From: Actinomycetota bacterium
Lineage (GTDB): Bacteria > Actinomycetota > CADDZG01 > JAHWKV01
NCBI GenBank assembly: GCA_035759705.1
Contig: DASTUJ010000191.1
Location: forward strand, 1 to 32,121
DNA length: 32,121 nucleotides
Reading direction: 5' to 3'
Below, piece by piece: positions 13,928-23,449 of the stretch (the stretch's first letter is position 1; each line of letters starts with the position of its first letter). A model generated the notes under the pieces. The model did not search any database. It worked only from the letters and a program-made list of their open reading frames with translations, and was not told the origin of the DNA. The position numbers were made by a program, and so were the translations under genes.

Positions 13928-13933
13928 TAGGAT
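13928..13933 (+). promoter_or_regulatory. -10 box of the M20 peptidase gene, leaderless start
   Basis: TAGGAT, then 7 nt, then the ATG at 13941. TTGCGG (13907-13912) is a possible -35 with a short 15-nt spacer. No Shine-Dalgarno is present. Confidence 0.45.
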
Positions 13934-13940
13934 CATTCGC

Positions 13941-15314
13941 ATGACCGAACGCCAGCGAATCCTCGACGCCGTCTCCAGGTACTCCGACCGCTTTCTTGCC
14001 CACCTCACCGAGGCCTGCGCCATCCCCAGCGTGGCCACCGAGGGACAGGGGGTCGAGATGATGGTGTGGCTCGAAAATCGCTTGCTGGAACTGGGCGCCA
14101 AGGTCTCCCGGCTGTCCGTGCCCGGGTCGCCCGAGGCGATCCTCGGCGAGTTCGTCGGCGCCGACAGCACCCGCACCCTGATGATCTACGACCACTACGA
14201 CGTCCAGCCGGTAGACCCGCTCAACCTGTGGATCTCTCCTCCGTTCGAGCCGGCAGTCCGGGACGGCAGGCTGTACGCCCGGGGCGCCGCCGACAACAAG
14301 GGCGACCTGATCGCCCGGCTCTGTGCGCTGGAGGTCTACCAGGAGCTCTACGGCCAGCTCCCCTACACGGTCAAGTTCCTCATCGAGGGCGAGGAGGAGA
14401 ACGGCAGCGTCTACTTCGAGCGGATCTGCCAGGCGTACGCCGAGGAACTGAAGGCCGACGACTGCGTCTGGGAAGGCGGCTGGATGGACCTCGACGGCCG
14501 GCCGGAGATGTACTACGGCTGCAAAGGCCTTCTTTACATCGAGCTGCGTTACAGGGCGCTGACCGGCGACCAGCACTCGTCGATCGCCGTGTACGCCCCC
14601 TCGGCCGCCTGGCACGTCCTCAAAGCGGTCAACTCGTTGAAGGACGACAAGGGAAACATCGTCATCGAGGGGTTCCACGACAAGATCGTCCCGCCCGGCC
14701 CGCGGGAGGAGGAGCTCATCGCCAGGATTCCGTTCAACGAGGAGGCGATGAAGAAGCGCCTTGGCATCACCGAGTTCTACAAGGGGTTGACCGGCACCGA
14801 CCTGAAGCACGAGCTGCTCTACGCCCCCACTGCGAACATCGCCGGCTTTGAAACCGGCTACACGGTCCCCGGGGGGCAGAAGACCGTCCTGCCGGCCGAG
14901 GCCATGGCCAAGGTGGACTTCCGTCTGGTGCCCGACCAGGACGGCACCGAGATCGCCGGGTTGGTGCGCAAACATCTGAAGGACAAGGGCTTCGGTGACA
15001 TCGAGGTCAGCGTGATGAGCCACGAGAACCCGTCCCGGTCCCCGCTGGACTCCACGCTCGGCCGGGCTGCTGAGAAGGCCGCCGAAGGGTGGTTCGAGGA
15101 CCCGGTCACCATCTACCCGTACATGTGGGCCACCGGGCCGATGTTCCCCATCGCCCAGGGCCTCGGGATTCCCATCTGCTCGCCCCCGGGGGTCGGGCGC
15201 CCGGACTCGAACCTTCACGCCCCCAACGAGCACGTTCACATCGACGATTTCTACGACATCATCGGCTACACCGTCGCCTACCTGCGGGAGTACGGTCAAA
15301 CCGACCCGGTTTAG
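13941..15314 (+). CDS. M20 family metallopeptidase (dipeptidase type)
   Basis: A 457-aa zinc peptidase of the M20/ArgE-DapE-carnosinase group. Metal and catalytic residues are in place: YDHYDVQ (His85, Asp87), ADNKGD (bridging Asp118), EGEEENGS at 149-156 (catalytic Glu and metal Glu), and NLHAPNEHV near the C-terminus (last His ligand). The central insertion (~190-330) is the dimerisation lid with the substrate-contacting H in GDQHSS. It probably cleaves dipeptides or acyl-amino acids in the cytoplasm. The position normally occupied by an Asp ligand reads VWEGG. The leaderless -10 box supports the start. thiO begins 33 nt after the stop. Confidence 0.85.
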   Translation: MTERQRILDAVSRYSDRFLAHLTEACAIPSVATEGQGVEMMVWLENRLLELGAKVSRLSVPGSPEAILGEFVGADSTRTLMIYDHYDVQPVDPLNLWISPPFEPAVRDGRLYARGAADNKGDLIARLCALEVYQELYGQLPYTVKFLIEGEEENGSVYFERICQAYAEELKADDCVWEGGWMDLDGRPEMYYGCKGLLYIELRYRALTGDQHSSIAVYAPSAAWHVLKAVNSLKDDKGNIVIEGFHDKIVPPGPREEELIARIPFNEEAMKKRLGITEFYKGLTGTDLKHELLYAPTANIAGFETGYTVPGGQKTVLPAEAMAKVDFRLVPDQDGTEIAGLVRKHLKDKGFGDIEVSVMSHENPSRSPLDSTLGRAAEKAAEGWFEDPVTIYPYMWATGPMFPIAQGLGIPICSPPGVGRPDSNLHAPNEHVHIDDFYDIIGYTVAYLREYGQTDPV

Positions 15315-15334
15315 TGCCTTGTGGCACCAGCGAG

Positions 15335-15340
15335 TATTTT
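15335..15340 (+). promoter_or_regulatory. -10 box of thiO, leaderless GTG start
   Basis: TATTTT, then 7 nt, then the GTG at 15348. This supports a start 9 codons downstream of the first GTG (15321) and leaves no room for a thiamine riboswitch. Confidence 0.45.
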
Positions 15341-15347
15341 TGATGGA

Positions 15348-16463
15348 GTGAACTACGACTCCATAATCGTCGGCGGCGGGATCATCGGGCTCAGCATCGG
15401 CTGGCGCGCCTCCCAGCTCGGCCTGTCGGTTCTCATCCTCGACCGGTCCGACCCTCCGGACGCGGCATCGACCGTCGCCGCCGGCATGCTCGCCCCGGTC
15501 ACCGAGACGACCTTCGGCGAGGACGACCTGCTCCGGCTGAACCTGGAGGGTGCCCGGCGCTGGAAGGGGTTCGCCGAGGAGCTTTCTTTCGCCGCCGGGG
15601 TCAACCTGGCCGACCACCGGCGCGGGATCCTGCACACCGCCCTGGACCGCGACCAGTCCGAAGCCCTCTCCCGGCTCTACGAGTACCAGCAGGAGCTGGG
15701 GTTGGAGGTCGAGTGGCTCTCCTCCATGGCGTGCCGCCGGCTGGAGCCGGCCCTGCACCCCTCGACCCGGGCCGGGATCCTCGCCGGGGGCGATTGGGCC
15801 GTGGACCCCCGGGCCGTGCTGGAATCTCTGCGGACCGTTTTGAAGGCTTCCGGGGCGGCCATCCGTCACGGTGTCGAGGTGACGAAGGTCACCGGAGGCG
15901 CCCAGCCTTCGGTCGCCCTGGCAACCGGTGAGCTGCTGGTGACCCGCACCGTCGTGGTGGCCGCCGGGCCGTGGTCCGGCCTGGTGCCGGGCGTTCCCGC
16001 CGGCATCGCCAAAGCGATACGGCCGGTGAAGGGTCAGATCCTGCGCCTGAATCCCTCGGCGTCGCTACCCGCGCCGATCAGCCACGCCGTCCGCAGCGAG
16101 GACGTCTACCTGGTCCCCCGCCCGGGGGGCGAGGTCGTCGTGGGAGCCACGGTTGAGGAGAAGGGCTTTGACACGGCCCCGACCGCCGGGGGGGTCTTCG
16201 AGCTGCTCCGGGCGGCCGACGAGCTGGTGCCCGGCATCCGCGAGATGGAGATCGGTGAGGTGGGCGCCGGCCTCCGCCCCGCCACTCCCGACAACGCTCC
16301 CCTGCTGGGTCTGATCGAGCCGGGGATTGCGATCGCCACGGGCCACTACCGCAACGGCGTGCTGCTGGCGCCGGTGACTGCCGACGGCATCGCCGAGCTG
16401 CTCGCCAAGGGCGAGCTGCCGCCCGAGCTGGCTCCGTTCGACCCCCACCGGTTCGCCCGATGA
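15348..16463 (+). CDS. thiO: Glycine oxidase ThiO
   Basis: A 371-aa FAD-dependent D-amino-acid oxidase family protein. The N-terminus carries the Rossmann motif SIIVGGGIIGLSIGWRASQLG, then DRSDPPDAASTVAAGMLAPV (the ThiO hallmark after the FAD site), GGDWAVDPRAV, and a C-terminal GLRPATPDNAPLLG with TGHYRNGVLLAP. ThiO makes the imine dehydroglycine that ThiG needs for the thiazole ring. The start at GTG 15348 fits both the leaderless -10 box and the usual short N-terminus before the FAD motif. The stop overlaps thiS by ATGA, so translation is coupled. Confidence 0.9.
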   Translation: MNYDSIIVGGGIIGLSIGWRASQLGLSVLILDRSDPPDAASTVAAGMLAPVTETTFGEDDLLRLNLEGARRWKGFAEELSFAAGVNLADHRRGILHTALDRDQSEALSRLYEYQQELGLEVEWLSSMACRRLEPALHPSTRAGILAGGDWAVDPRAVLESLRTVLKASGAAIRHGVEVTKVTGGAQPSVALATGELLVTRTVVVAAGPWSGLVPGVPAGIAKAIRPVKGQILRLNPSASLPAPISHAVRSEDVYLVPRPGGEVVVGATVEEKGFDTAPTAGGVFELLRAADELVPGIREMEIGEVGAGLRPATPDNAPLLGLIEPGIAIATGHYRNGVLLAPVTADGIAELLAKGELPPELAPFDPHRFAR

Positions 16464-16663
16464 AGCTCAAGCTCAACGGTGAGGAGCACCGGTTGAGCGC
16501 CGGAGCGTCGATCCCCGACGTCCTTGGCATACTTGGATTCGAGGCGGCACGCGGCGTGGCCGTCGCAGTCGACGGTGAGGTGGTCCCCCGGAGCGAGTGG
16601 GGAGAGTTCGCCCTCTCGGACGGCATGCGGGTAGAGGTTCTAAGAGCGGTTCAGGGAGGTTAG
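16460..16663 (+). CDS. thiS: Sulfur carrier protein ThiS
   Basis: A 67-aa ubiquitin-fold carrier that starts MKLKLNGEEHRL and ends in the required Gly-Gly (AVQGG). Its C-terminus is adenylated and thiocarboxylated and gives sulfur to ThiG. It overlaps thiO by 4 nt, and its stop directly abuts the GTG of thiG. Normal length, with all expected features. The adenylating enzyme (ThiF/MoeB) is not in this window. Confidence 0.9.
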   Translation: MKLKLNGEEHRLSAGASIPDVLGILGFEAARGVAVAVDGEVVPRSEWGEFALSDGMRVEVLRAVQGG

Positions 16664-18123
<1,460 letters not shown>

Positions 18124-18239
18124 GAGGCTCCTCCGCTGTTAAACGTTTGATTTAAGCGTATGCTCAAATCCGGGTCCGGTCAAGCTGTGTCTCAGGAGTC
18201 AACAAGTAGTAAAGAGAGTCCGATTGAGGCAATTTCCGC

Positions 18240-18245
18240 TAGAAT
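18240..18245 (+). promoter_or_regulatory. -10 box, leaderless GTG start
   Basis: TAGAAT, 7 nt, then GTG at 18253. The preceding 117 bases are AT-richer than the surroundings and include AAACGTTT (18141-18148), a palindrome that may be an operator for this gene or the divergent one. Confidence 0.4.
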
Positions 18246-18252
18246 GGCGAGC

Positions 18253-20619
18253 GTGACGGGCTTCGCAACAGGGATGATTGCGGGCGCGCTGTGGCTCGTG
18301 TTCTTTATTGGACTCGGCTTGACTGCCCGTAACTCCCCCGGTCATCCCTTCAAAAGCATAAAAAGGTTCCGGTCTTCGACCAAGAGCCTTGACCTCGACG
18401 TGCCCAGTGCCCTCCAACCCCCCGCCCCTTCAGGGTCCTCCGAGGTGCGCATCATGAACCCCGGCGCCACCCCCGCCAGGACCACCGGCGAGTGGGAGCA
18501 GCCTCGGGCCGCACGGGACGGCGACCCATGGGACGAGCCGAAGCCGAAGTCGACCAGGCAGTTCCAACGCCCAACCCTTAGGCCGGTCCCCGACCTGCCG
18601 GAGCCTACGGTCCTGATCGACCCCGCCACCTTCTTCGAGCCGGACCATCCGCGTTCCCGGCCCCGCCCGGTTCGCCAGGAGTCGCCCCCGGTCTTCGAAG
18701 ACGAGCGCCAGTTCCAGCCAACCCTGATCGAGACTGAGCACCCGGCCTTGGCGCAGGCTTCGGCCCGCACCGGGTCGGGCGGATTCGGCGGCGGTGAGAT
18801 GGGCGGGGGCAGGATGAGCCACCAGTCGATGATGTCGGCTTCGAACAAGCCTCCCCAAGGCCCACCCGAGCCCGCGCGCGGACCGGACCCGGGCTACCCC
18901 ACCTCTCCGGGCTTCGCACCTGAATCGTTCCCGCCACCCGACTCCGGTCCGCCCGCCCCGCAGGCCGGGCCGTCGCTGCCTGCTTTCCCCCCACCCGCCC
19001 CCTTCGAGGAGCCCAAATCGGGCCGCTTCGGCAAGAAGGGCCGCGCCAAGCCGGAGAAGGCGCCGAAGCCCGAGAAGTCTCCCAAGCCCGCAGCGGCAGC
19101 TCCGCCTCCCGCCGCCCCGGCGCCGTTGGTGCCCCCGGCAGCCGCCCGGGAGAAGCCCAAGAAGGAGAAAAAGGGCCTGTTCAAGCCCCCCAGGCCGAAG
19201 GAAGCACCCCAGGCCGCCGTCCCGCCGCCCCCCGTTCCGCCCAAGCCGGTAGCGCCGCCCAAGCCGCGCTTCACGGCCCCGTTCAACTACACCCCGCCGA
19301 CCTCAGCGCCCCCGGCGGCACCGCCCAGGTACCCCACCACCCCGGCAACCGGGCCTGCCAACCGTTCGCCATGGGCACCCCCGGCGTCCTTCAGCCCGCC
19401 CGCCACACCTTCGTTCGGCAACTGGGGTCCCAAGGCGCCCGAGCCGGCACCCGAGCCGCCGGCGCAGTCCGGGCCGGCTTCAACCCCGCCCGGGCAACCG
19501 TTCGTGCCGCCCGCCTCGCCCTTCTTCGGCAACGGGAACGGCCACGGCAACAAGGTCCCGGAGGACACCGCCCTCGAGTCCGGGCAGTGGCCGTTTGGCT
19601 TCAACGCAGCCGGCGCCTCCGACACCAGCGCGCCGAACCGAGATCCTGAGCTGCCCGCGTACATCGAGCTTTCGATGTTCCAGGACCCCACCTCCGCCGA
19701 CGACATCGCCGCCGAGCAGGATTCGGAAACCGACCAGCCCGAGGCTGAGGCCGAAGAGGTCGCAGAGACCGGCGGCGCCCAGGAGGCGTGGCTGGCCGAC
19801 GACGCATGGCCCGCCCCGAAGGAGTCCCGGCGCAGGTGGAAGCGGGATCCGTGGCCCACGGAGGACATCCCGCCGGTCGAGGAGACCCAGCTCCTCGAAC
19901 AGCACTGGCCGGAAAATGCCCCGGAGGCCGAGGAGGTTGCGGTAACCGACTGGACCTCTCCCGACACTCCCTGGCCCGGTGAGACCCGCCGGCCGGCCGA
20001 GCCGTCCTGGGCCGCCGAACCTCCGGAAGCGGAGTCGCAGCAACCCCCGCCCCAGTGGGGAGACGAGCCCTGGCAGCACGAGCGTCCATCCGCCCCCGAG
20101 CCGGTCGCCGAACAGCAGTGGACCCACCGCGAGCCCAGCGCCGAACACCCCGCGACCGACCCCTGGGGCCAGGAACACGACCGTCGCGCCGCCTCGCAAC
20201 AGCCGGCTCCCGAACCGTGGGGCCGGGAACCCGAACCGGAGCCCGCGCAGCAGGCACCCGAGCCTTGGAGCCGGCAGCCCCAGTTTGCCCCCGAAGCCCC
20301 CGCCGAGGACCCCTGGGCCCAGGCGCGGGTGCGTGAGGTCGAGCCGGTCCGCGCTCCCGTGGAGCCGCCGGAACACCGAGCGCCGGCCGAGCCGGAGCCT
20401 GCGCCCGAACCCCCCTCGAACGGGCGTCAGATCTTCGTCGACGACGAAGAGGACTGGAAGCCCCTCAGCATCGACCTCAACCTCGACGAGGACAAGCCTG
20501 CGCCGAACCCGGTTTTGGAGGCCGCCGCCCGGCTTAAGGCCGCCGAGACGGCTATCAAGGTAGAGAACGGGCTGGCTTACGTGCTGGTCGACGACGAAGG
20601 CCGTCCAGTCCTCCGCTGA
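18253..20619 (+). CDS. Single-pass membrane protein with long Pro/Trp-rich disordered region
   Basis: About 788 aa. One transmembrane segment lies near the N-terminus (GMIAGALWLVFFIGLGL), followed by basic SIKRFRSS. Next comes a very long Pro/Ala/Glu-rich region with Lys-rich blocks (~GRFGKKGRAKPEKAPKPEKS). A second half has Trp-containing elements every 12-25 residues, of the form D/E-P-W (DPWPTED, EPWQHE, DPWGQE, EPWGREP, EPWSRQ, DPWAQA). A compact C-terminal ~60 residues (DWKPLSIDLNLDED, then AIKVENGLAYVLVDDEGRP) looks folded. The function is unknown; the pattern suggests a scaffold with many short binding motifs. The start at GTG 18253 is chosen from the -10 box and because codons from ATG 18160 to there look non-coding. 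ATG 18244 is another candidate. Confidence 0.65.
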   Translation: MTGFATGMIAGALWLVFFIGLGLTARNSPGHPFKSIKRFRSSTKSLDLDVPSALQPPAPSGSSEVRIMNPGATPARTTGEWEQPRAARDGDPWDEPKPKSTRQFQRPTLRPVPDLPEPTVLIDPATFFEPDHPRSRPRPVRQESPPVFEDERQFQPTLIETEHPALAQASARTGSGGFGGGEMGGGRMSHQSMMSASNKPPQGPPEPARGPDPGYPTSPGFAPESFPPPDSGPPAPQAGPSLPAFPPPAPFEEPKSGRFGKKGRAKPEKAPKPEKSPKPAAAAPPPAAPAPLVPPAAAREKPKKEKKGLFKPPRPKEAPQAAVPPPPVPPKPVAPPKPRFTAPFNYTPPTSAPPAAPPRYPTTPATGPANRSPWAPPASFSPPATPSFGNWGPKAPEPAPEPPAQSGPASTPPGQPFVPPASPFFGNGNGHGNKVPEDTALESGQWPFGFNAAGASDTSAPNRDPELPAYIELSMFQDPTSADDIAAEQDSETDQPEAEAEEVAETGGAQEAWLADDAWPAPKESRRRWKRDPWPTEDIPPVEETQLLEQHWPENAPEAEEVAVTDWTSPDTPWPGETRRPAEPSWAAEPPEAESQQPPPQWGDEPWQHERPSAPEPVAEQQWTHREPSAEHPATDPWGQEHDRRAASQQPAPEPWGREPEPEPAQQAPEPWSRQPQFAPEAPAEDPWAQARVREVEPVRAPVEPPEHRAPAEPEPAPEPPSNGRQIFVDDEEDWKPLSIDLNLDEDKPAPNPVLEAAARLKAAETAIKVENGLAYVLVDDEGRPVLR

Positions 20620-21522
20620 GTGCCGGGTTCCAAGAACATCTTCATCGGGACCGCTTCCTGGACCGACAAGACCCTCATCGAGAGCGGGAAGTTCTATCCG
20701 AAGGAGGCGAACAACGCCGAGTCCCGCCTCCGCTTCTATGCCGACAACTTCCCGATTGTCGAGGTCGACTCCACCTACTACTACCCGCCCTCCGATCAGG
20801 CGGTGGACGCCTGGGTGAACCGAACGCCCGACGAGTTCACGTTCCACATCAAGGCCTGGTCGTTACTCACCAAACACCCGACCCGGCCCAACTCCCTGGC
20901 GCCCGACCTCCGGGAGACCGCCACCGAACGCAAGGGCAAGTTCCTGTACGCCAGCCACCTGCCCGACGAGACCATGGACGAGGTCTGGCGCCGGTTCGCC
21001 GCATCCCTCATGCCGCTGCACTCAACCGGCAAGCTCGGGGTTATCCACTTCCAGTACCCCGAGTGGTTCATGCCGGGGACCGAGAGCCGCAACTACATCG
21101 TCGAGTGCCAGGAGCGGCTGCACAACTTCCGGATCGCCGTGGAGTTTCGTAATTCGCTGTGGTTCGAGGAGCGAAACCTTCAGAGGACCCTCGAGTTCCT
21201 CCGAAGCCACGACATCCCGGTTACCAGCGTCGACATGCCGCAGGGCTTCCGCTCCAGCATGCCTCCGGTGGCGGCGGCAACCGCCAAGGACCTGGCGTAC
21301 GTCCGCTTCCACGGGCGCAACACCGAGCAGTGGGACAAGCCGCAGGAGATCGCCACCCCGCGATTCGCCTACAAGTACACTCAGGAGGAGTTGTTGCCCT
21401 GGGTTCCGAAGCTCAAAGAGCTGGCGAACCAGGCGAAGGAGGTTCACGTGCTCATGAACAACTGCTACCAGGACTACGCGGTCCAAAACGCCCGCGACCT
21501 GGGCGAGCTGCTGGAGGAGTAG
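20620..21522 (+). CDS. DUF72 family protein (YecE-like)
   Basis: A 300-aa TIM-barrel-like protein of PF01904: FIGTASWTDKTLIESGKFYP at the N-terminus, IVEVDSTYYYPPS (~45-57), FTFHIKAWSLLT, WFMPGTESRNYIVECQERL, IAVEFRNSLWFEE, PVTSVDMPQGFRSSMPPV, YVRFHGRNTEQWDK, and VHVLMNNCYQDYAVQNARDLGELL. The family is widespread and of unsettled function. The GTG start directly abuts the TGA of the preceding Pro-rich gene, so the two are co-translated. The stop lies 4 nt before the proposed start of the acetyltransferase. Confidence 0.85.
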   Translation: MPGSKNIFIGTASWTDKTLIESGKFYPKEANNAESRLRFYADNFPIVEVDSTYYYPPSDQAVDAWVNRTPDEFTFHIKAWSLLTKHPTRPNSLAPDLRETATERKGKFLYASHLPDETMDEVWRRFAASLMPLHSTGKLGVIHFQYPEWFMPGTESRNYIVECQERLHNFRIAVEFRNSLWFEERNLQRTLEFLRSHDIPVTSVDMPQGFRSSMPPVAAATAKDLAYVRFHGRNTEQWDKPQEIATPRFAYKYTQEELLPWVPKLKELANQAKEVHVLMNNCYQDYAVQNARDLGELLEE

Positions 21523-21526
21523 GGCC

Positions 21527-22036
21527 ATCGGCATTCGAGCTGAGAACGGTTGGGACCACCCCGAAACTCGCCGCGTGGTGACCGCCGCCTTCGGGCGGAG
21601 AGCCGAGGCAGAGCTTGTCGACAAGCTGCGGGACACCGACGGCTTCGTCCCGCAACTCTCGTTGGTTGCGGACAAGTCGGGGGTCATTCTGGGGCACGTC
21701 ATGTTCACCCACGTAACCCTTGAATCGGACCCGCCGGCGAAGGTCCTGGCCCTGGCCCCCGTCTCGGTCTACCCGGCGTTTCAGAAGCGGGGCATCGGAA
21801 GCGCTCTGATCAGCAGGGGGCTGGCGATCGCCGAGGAGCGCGGCGAGCCGCTGGTAGTGGTCCTGGGGCACCCGGAGTACTACCCGCGCTTCGGGTTCGT
21901 GCGGGCGAGCACGCTCGGCATCACCTCGCCCTGGCCGGACATCCCCGACGACGCCTTCATGGTCAAGACCCTAAGCGCCTACCGGGAGGATATGAAGGGA
22001 ACCGTGAGGTACCCCCCGGAGTTCGACGAAGCCTAG
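21527..22036 (+). CDS. GNAT acetyltransferase, apparent ATC start
   Basis: About 169 aa. The acetyl-CoA motif A is clear: LALAPVSVYPAFQKRGIGSALISRGLAIAEERGEPLVVVLGHPEYYPRFGF, as in YhbS-like N-acetyltransferases. The first beta strand and helix (IGIRAENGWDHPETRRVVTAAFG) lie upstream of the first ATG/GTG (GTG 21575), and no ATG, GTG, TTG or CTG exists in this frame between there and the TGA at 21455. A strong Shine-Dalgarno (GGAGGAG, 21513-21519) stands 7 nt before an ATC at 21527, right after the DUF72 stop. A non-standard ATC (or ATT 21533) start, or a sequence error, is implied. The substrate is unknown. Confidence 0.75.
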   Translation: MGIRAENGWDHPETRRVVTAAFGRRAEAELVDKLRDTDGFVPQLSLVADKSGVILGHVMFTHVTLESDPPAKVLALAPVSVYPAFQKRGIGSALISRGLAIAEERGEPLVVVLGHPEYYPRFGFVRASTLGITSPWPDIPDDAFMVKTLSAYREDMKGTVRYPPEFDEA

Positions 22037-22413
22037 TTGACCCACTTCCCCTCGAGCGGATAACCCGCGTCCTCCCAGGCAACTATCCCGCCGGCAAACC
22101 GGCGCAGGTTGCGGTAACCCCGCTCCTCGAGATGTTTGTACAGCTCCGAGCTTGCCCGGCACGACGGGTTTGAGCAGTACACAACTATCTCGTCGTCGAC
22201 GGAGAGCTCCCGGACGGCCTCCTCGACGGTGTGCAGGTGAAGAGAGCCCGGAATGTGCTTCGCTTCGAACTCCCAGTTTCCCAAAGCGTTCACAAGCTTG
22301 AAGTGGTCGCCTCGGACCAGCTTCTCCCGCAGCTCCTGCGCGCCGATCACATTGATCCCCTCGTCTTCCTGCGCGCCTGAAACGACCTCTGCCGCCGTGC
22401 GAGGTTCGGGCAT
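22033..22413 (-). CDS. Rhodanese-like sulfurtransferase domain protein
   Basis: A 126-aa single rhodanese domain: ELREKLVRGDHFKLVNALG, FEAKHIPGSLHL, and the active-site loop VVYCSNPSCRASSELYKHL with the persulfide-forming Cys80 (a second Cys at 85 lies in the loop). RFAGGIVAWEDAGYPLEG closes the domain. Such proteins transfer sulfane sulfur or act in thiol stress. The ATG at 22413 overlaps the TGA of the zinc-finger gene (TGATG), so the two are coupled. The frame is open upstream, but only through that gene. The stop interlocks (CTAG) with the acetyltransferase gene. Confidence 0.85.
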   Translation of the reverse strand: MPEPRTAAEVVSGAQEDEGINVIGAQELREKLVRGDHFKLVNALGNWEFEAKHIPGSLHLHTVEEAVRELSVDDEIVVYCSNPSCRASSELYKHLEERGYRNLRRFAGGIVAWEDAGYPLEGKWVN

Positions 22414-22601
22414 CAAGCCACCTTCTTTCCGCGCAGACGGGGGACGTAGATCTGAGCGTGGACGTAGCACGCGTCGTATCGGTTGTAAGCCGACAGCTTG
22501 GTTATACATCCCGGGTGGGAGCACCTACGATCAGCAGCATAGGTGCGGTTGCGCTTCGGCAAGCCGTGCAAGCCGGTCGCCCGAATGCCCTTGGTACTCA
22601 T
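22413..22601 (-). CDS. 62-aa zinc-finger-like basic protein
   Basis: A small basic protein with a Cys27-x4-Cys32 ... Cys45-x2-His48 arrangement (RRCSHPGCITKLSAYNRYDACYVH), which would bind one zinc ion, and basic tails on both sides. Similar short proteins are found in actinobacteria and are of unknown role; nucleic-acid binding is likely. It starts at ATG 22601 with a good Shine-Dalgarno (GGAGGG) 6 nt upstream. It is the first gene of a two-gene unit with the rhodanese. The upstream gap with the RraA-like gene is AT-rich for this window and holds TATTAT (22665-22660), a possible minus-strand -10 box. Confidence 0.75.
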   Translation of the reverse strand: MSTKGIRATGLHGLPKRNRTYAADRRCSHPGCITKLSAYNRYDACYVHAQIYVPRLRGKKVA

Positions 22602-22699
22602 CTTCAACCCTCCATCTCGAAAACTGCCGAGCCGTGAACGGGCCGTCCTATAGGCTCCCATAATACCAACTATTTTAGGTTTTAGAGCCTTCGGTGGCG

Positions 22700-22728
22700 C
22701 TAACGTAAGCACTTGTTTCCTTTAGAAT
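22700..22728 (+). promoter_or_regulatory. Promoter of the RraA-like operon, leaderless start
   Basis: CTAACG (22700-22705), 17 nt, TAGAAT (22723-22728), 7 nt, then the ATG at 22736. This is the most complete of the leaderless-type promoters in the window. Confidence 0.5.
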
Positions 22729-22735
22729 TGACGTC

Positions 22736-23449
22736 ATGGCGAGCACAGGAGCAGGCGACAAGACGTTGGAGGTGGTCGGCCGAGTTTCATCGGCGGCCCT
22801 GGTCGATGCGATGGGCCGGTTCCACAGGCACCGGTGCCACATCCTGGATCTGGTAAGTCCGACGCCCGGTAGGGTGCTGTTCGGCCCGGCGGTGACGATC
22901 TCGTTTTTCCCCGCCTGTTCGGCATCCACGGATCCGGACAAGGTCAACTTTGCCGGCCTGTTCTACGAAGCGGTGGGAGCGGAGCCTGCGGGGAAAGTCC
23001 TTGTGCTGGCAAGCAACGGGTACCCCGAGACGTCGCTTGGCGGCGCCACCAAACTCTCCCGCGTTGAGAACCACCACCTCGCCGGGGTTCTCACCGATGG
23101 GCGGTTGAGGGATTTTCAGCAACTAGGCGGCTACCGGTTTGCGACCTATTGCCGGGGAGAGACCACCAGGTGGGGCGGCGATGCCGTCACCCCGTTCCAG
23201 GCCAACGTTCCCGTTGTCGTCGGGGGCGTCGGCATCATTCCGGGCAACTACATCTACGCCGACTCCGGCGGTGCGGTGGTGATACCTGCGGACGAGCTCG
23301 AAAGCATCCTCAAAGAGGCGGAGCAGATCGAATCGGACGACGTTGCCTATCTCGAGACCATCAGGGCGGAGCGATTGCCGGCTCCCCGGAAGTCTCCCGC
23401 CCGGACGGGGCCGATCGTTGGACGAGACAGATCCAGGAGGACCAATTGA
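22736..23449 (+). CDS. RraA-like / HMG aldolase family protein
   Basis: A 237-aa protein of the RraA fold. Landmarks are a VSSAALVDAMGR start (the family's S/T-x-x-L-x-D-A), VLFGPAVTISFFP, GKVLVLASNGYPETSLGGATKLSRVENHHLAGVLTDGRLRDF (the conserved GG...A and D-G-x-x-R-D metal/substrate residues), and VPVVVGGVGIIPGNYIYADSGGAVVIPADEL. Relatives include 4-hydroxy-4-methyl-2-oxoglutarate/oxaloacetate aldolases and regulators of ribonuclease E. The D-G-R-x-R-D motif favours an aldolase or decarboxylase. It is first in an operon with the reductase and transaldolase; its TGA overlaps the TTG start of the next gene. Confidence 0.8.
   Translation: MASTGAGDKTLEVVGRVSSAALVDAMGRFHRHRCHILDLVSPTPGRVLFGPAVTISFFPACSASTDPDKVNFAGLFYEAVGAEPAGKVLVLASNGYPETSLGGATKLSRVENHHLAGVLTDGRLRDFQQLGGYRFATYCRGETTRWGGDAVTPFQANVPVVVGGVGIIPGNYIYADSGGAVVIPADELESILKEAEQIESDDVAYLETIRAERLPAPRKSPARTGPIVGRDRSRRTN

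Noticed and set aside
15315-15347. TPP riboswitch before thiO
   Set aside because: The gap is too short and no CTGAGA or similar thi-box sequence is present.
18160-18252. Extended N-terminus of the Pro/Trp-rich protein from ATG 18160
   Set aside because: Codons in this stretch (AGT, TCA, ACA, ATT, AGA) are unlike the rest of the gene, there is no Shine-Dalgarno, and a -10 box lies just before GTG 18253.
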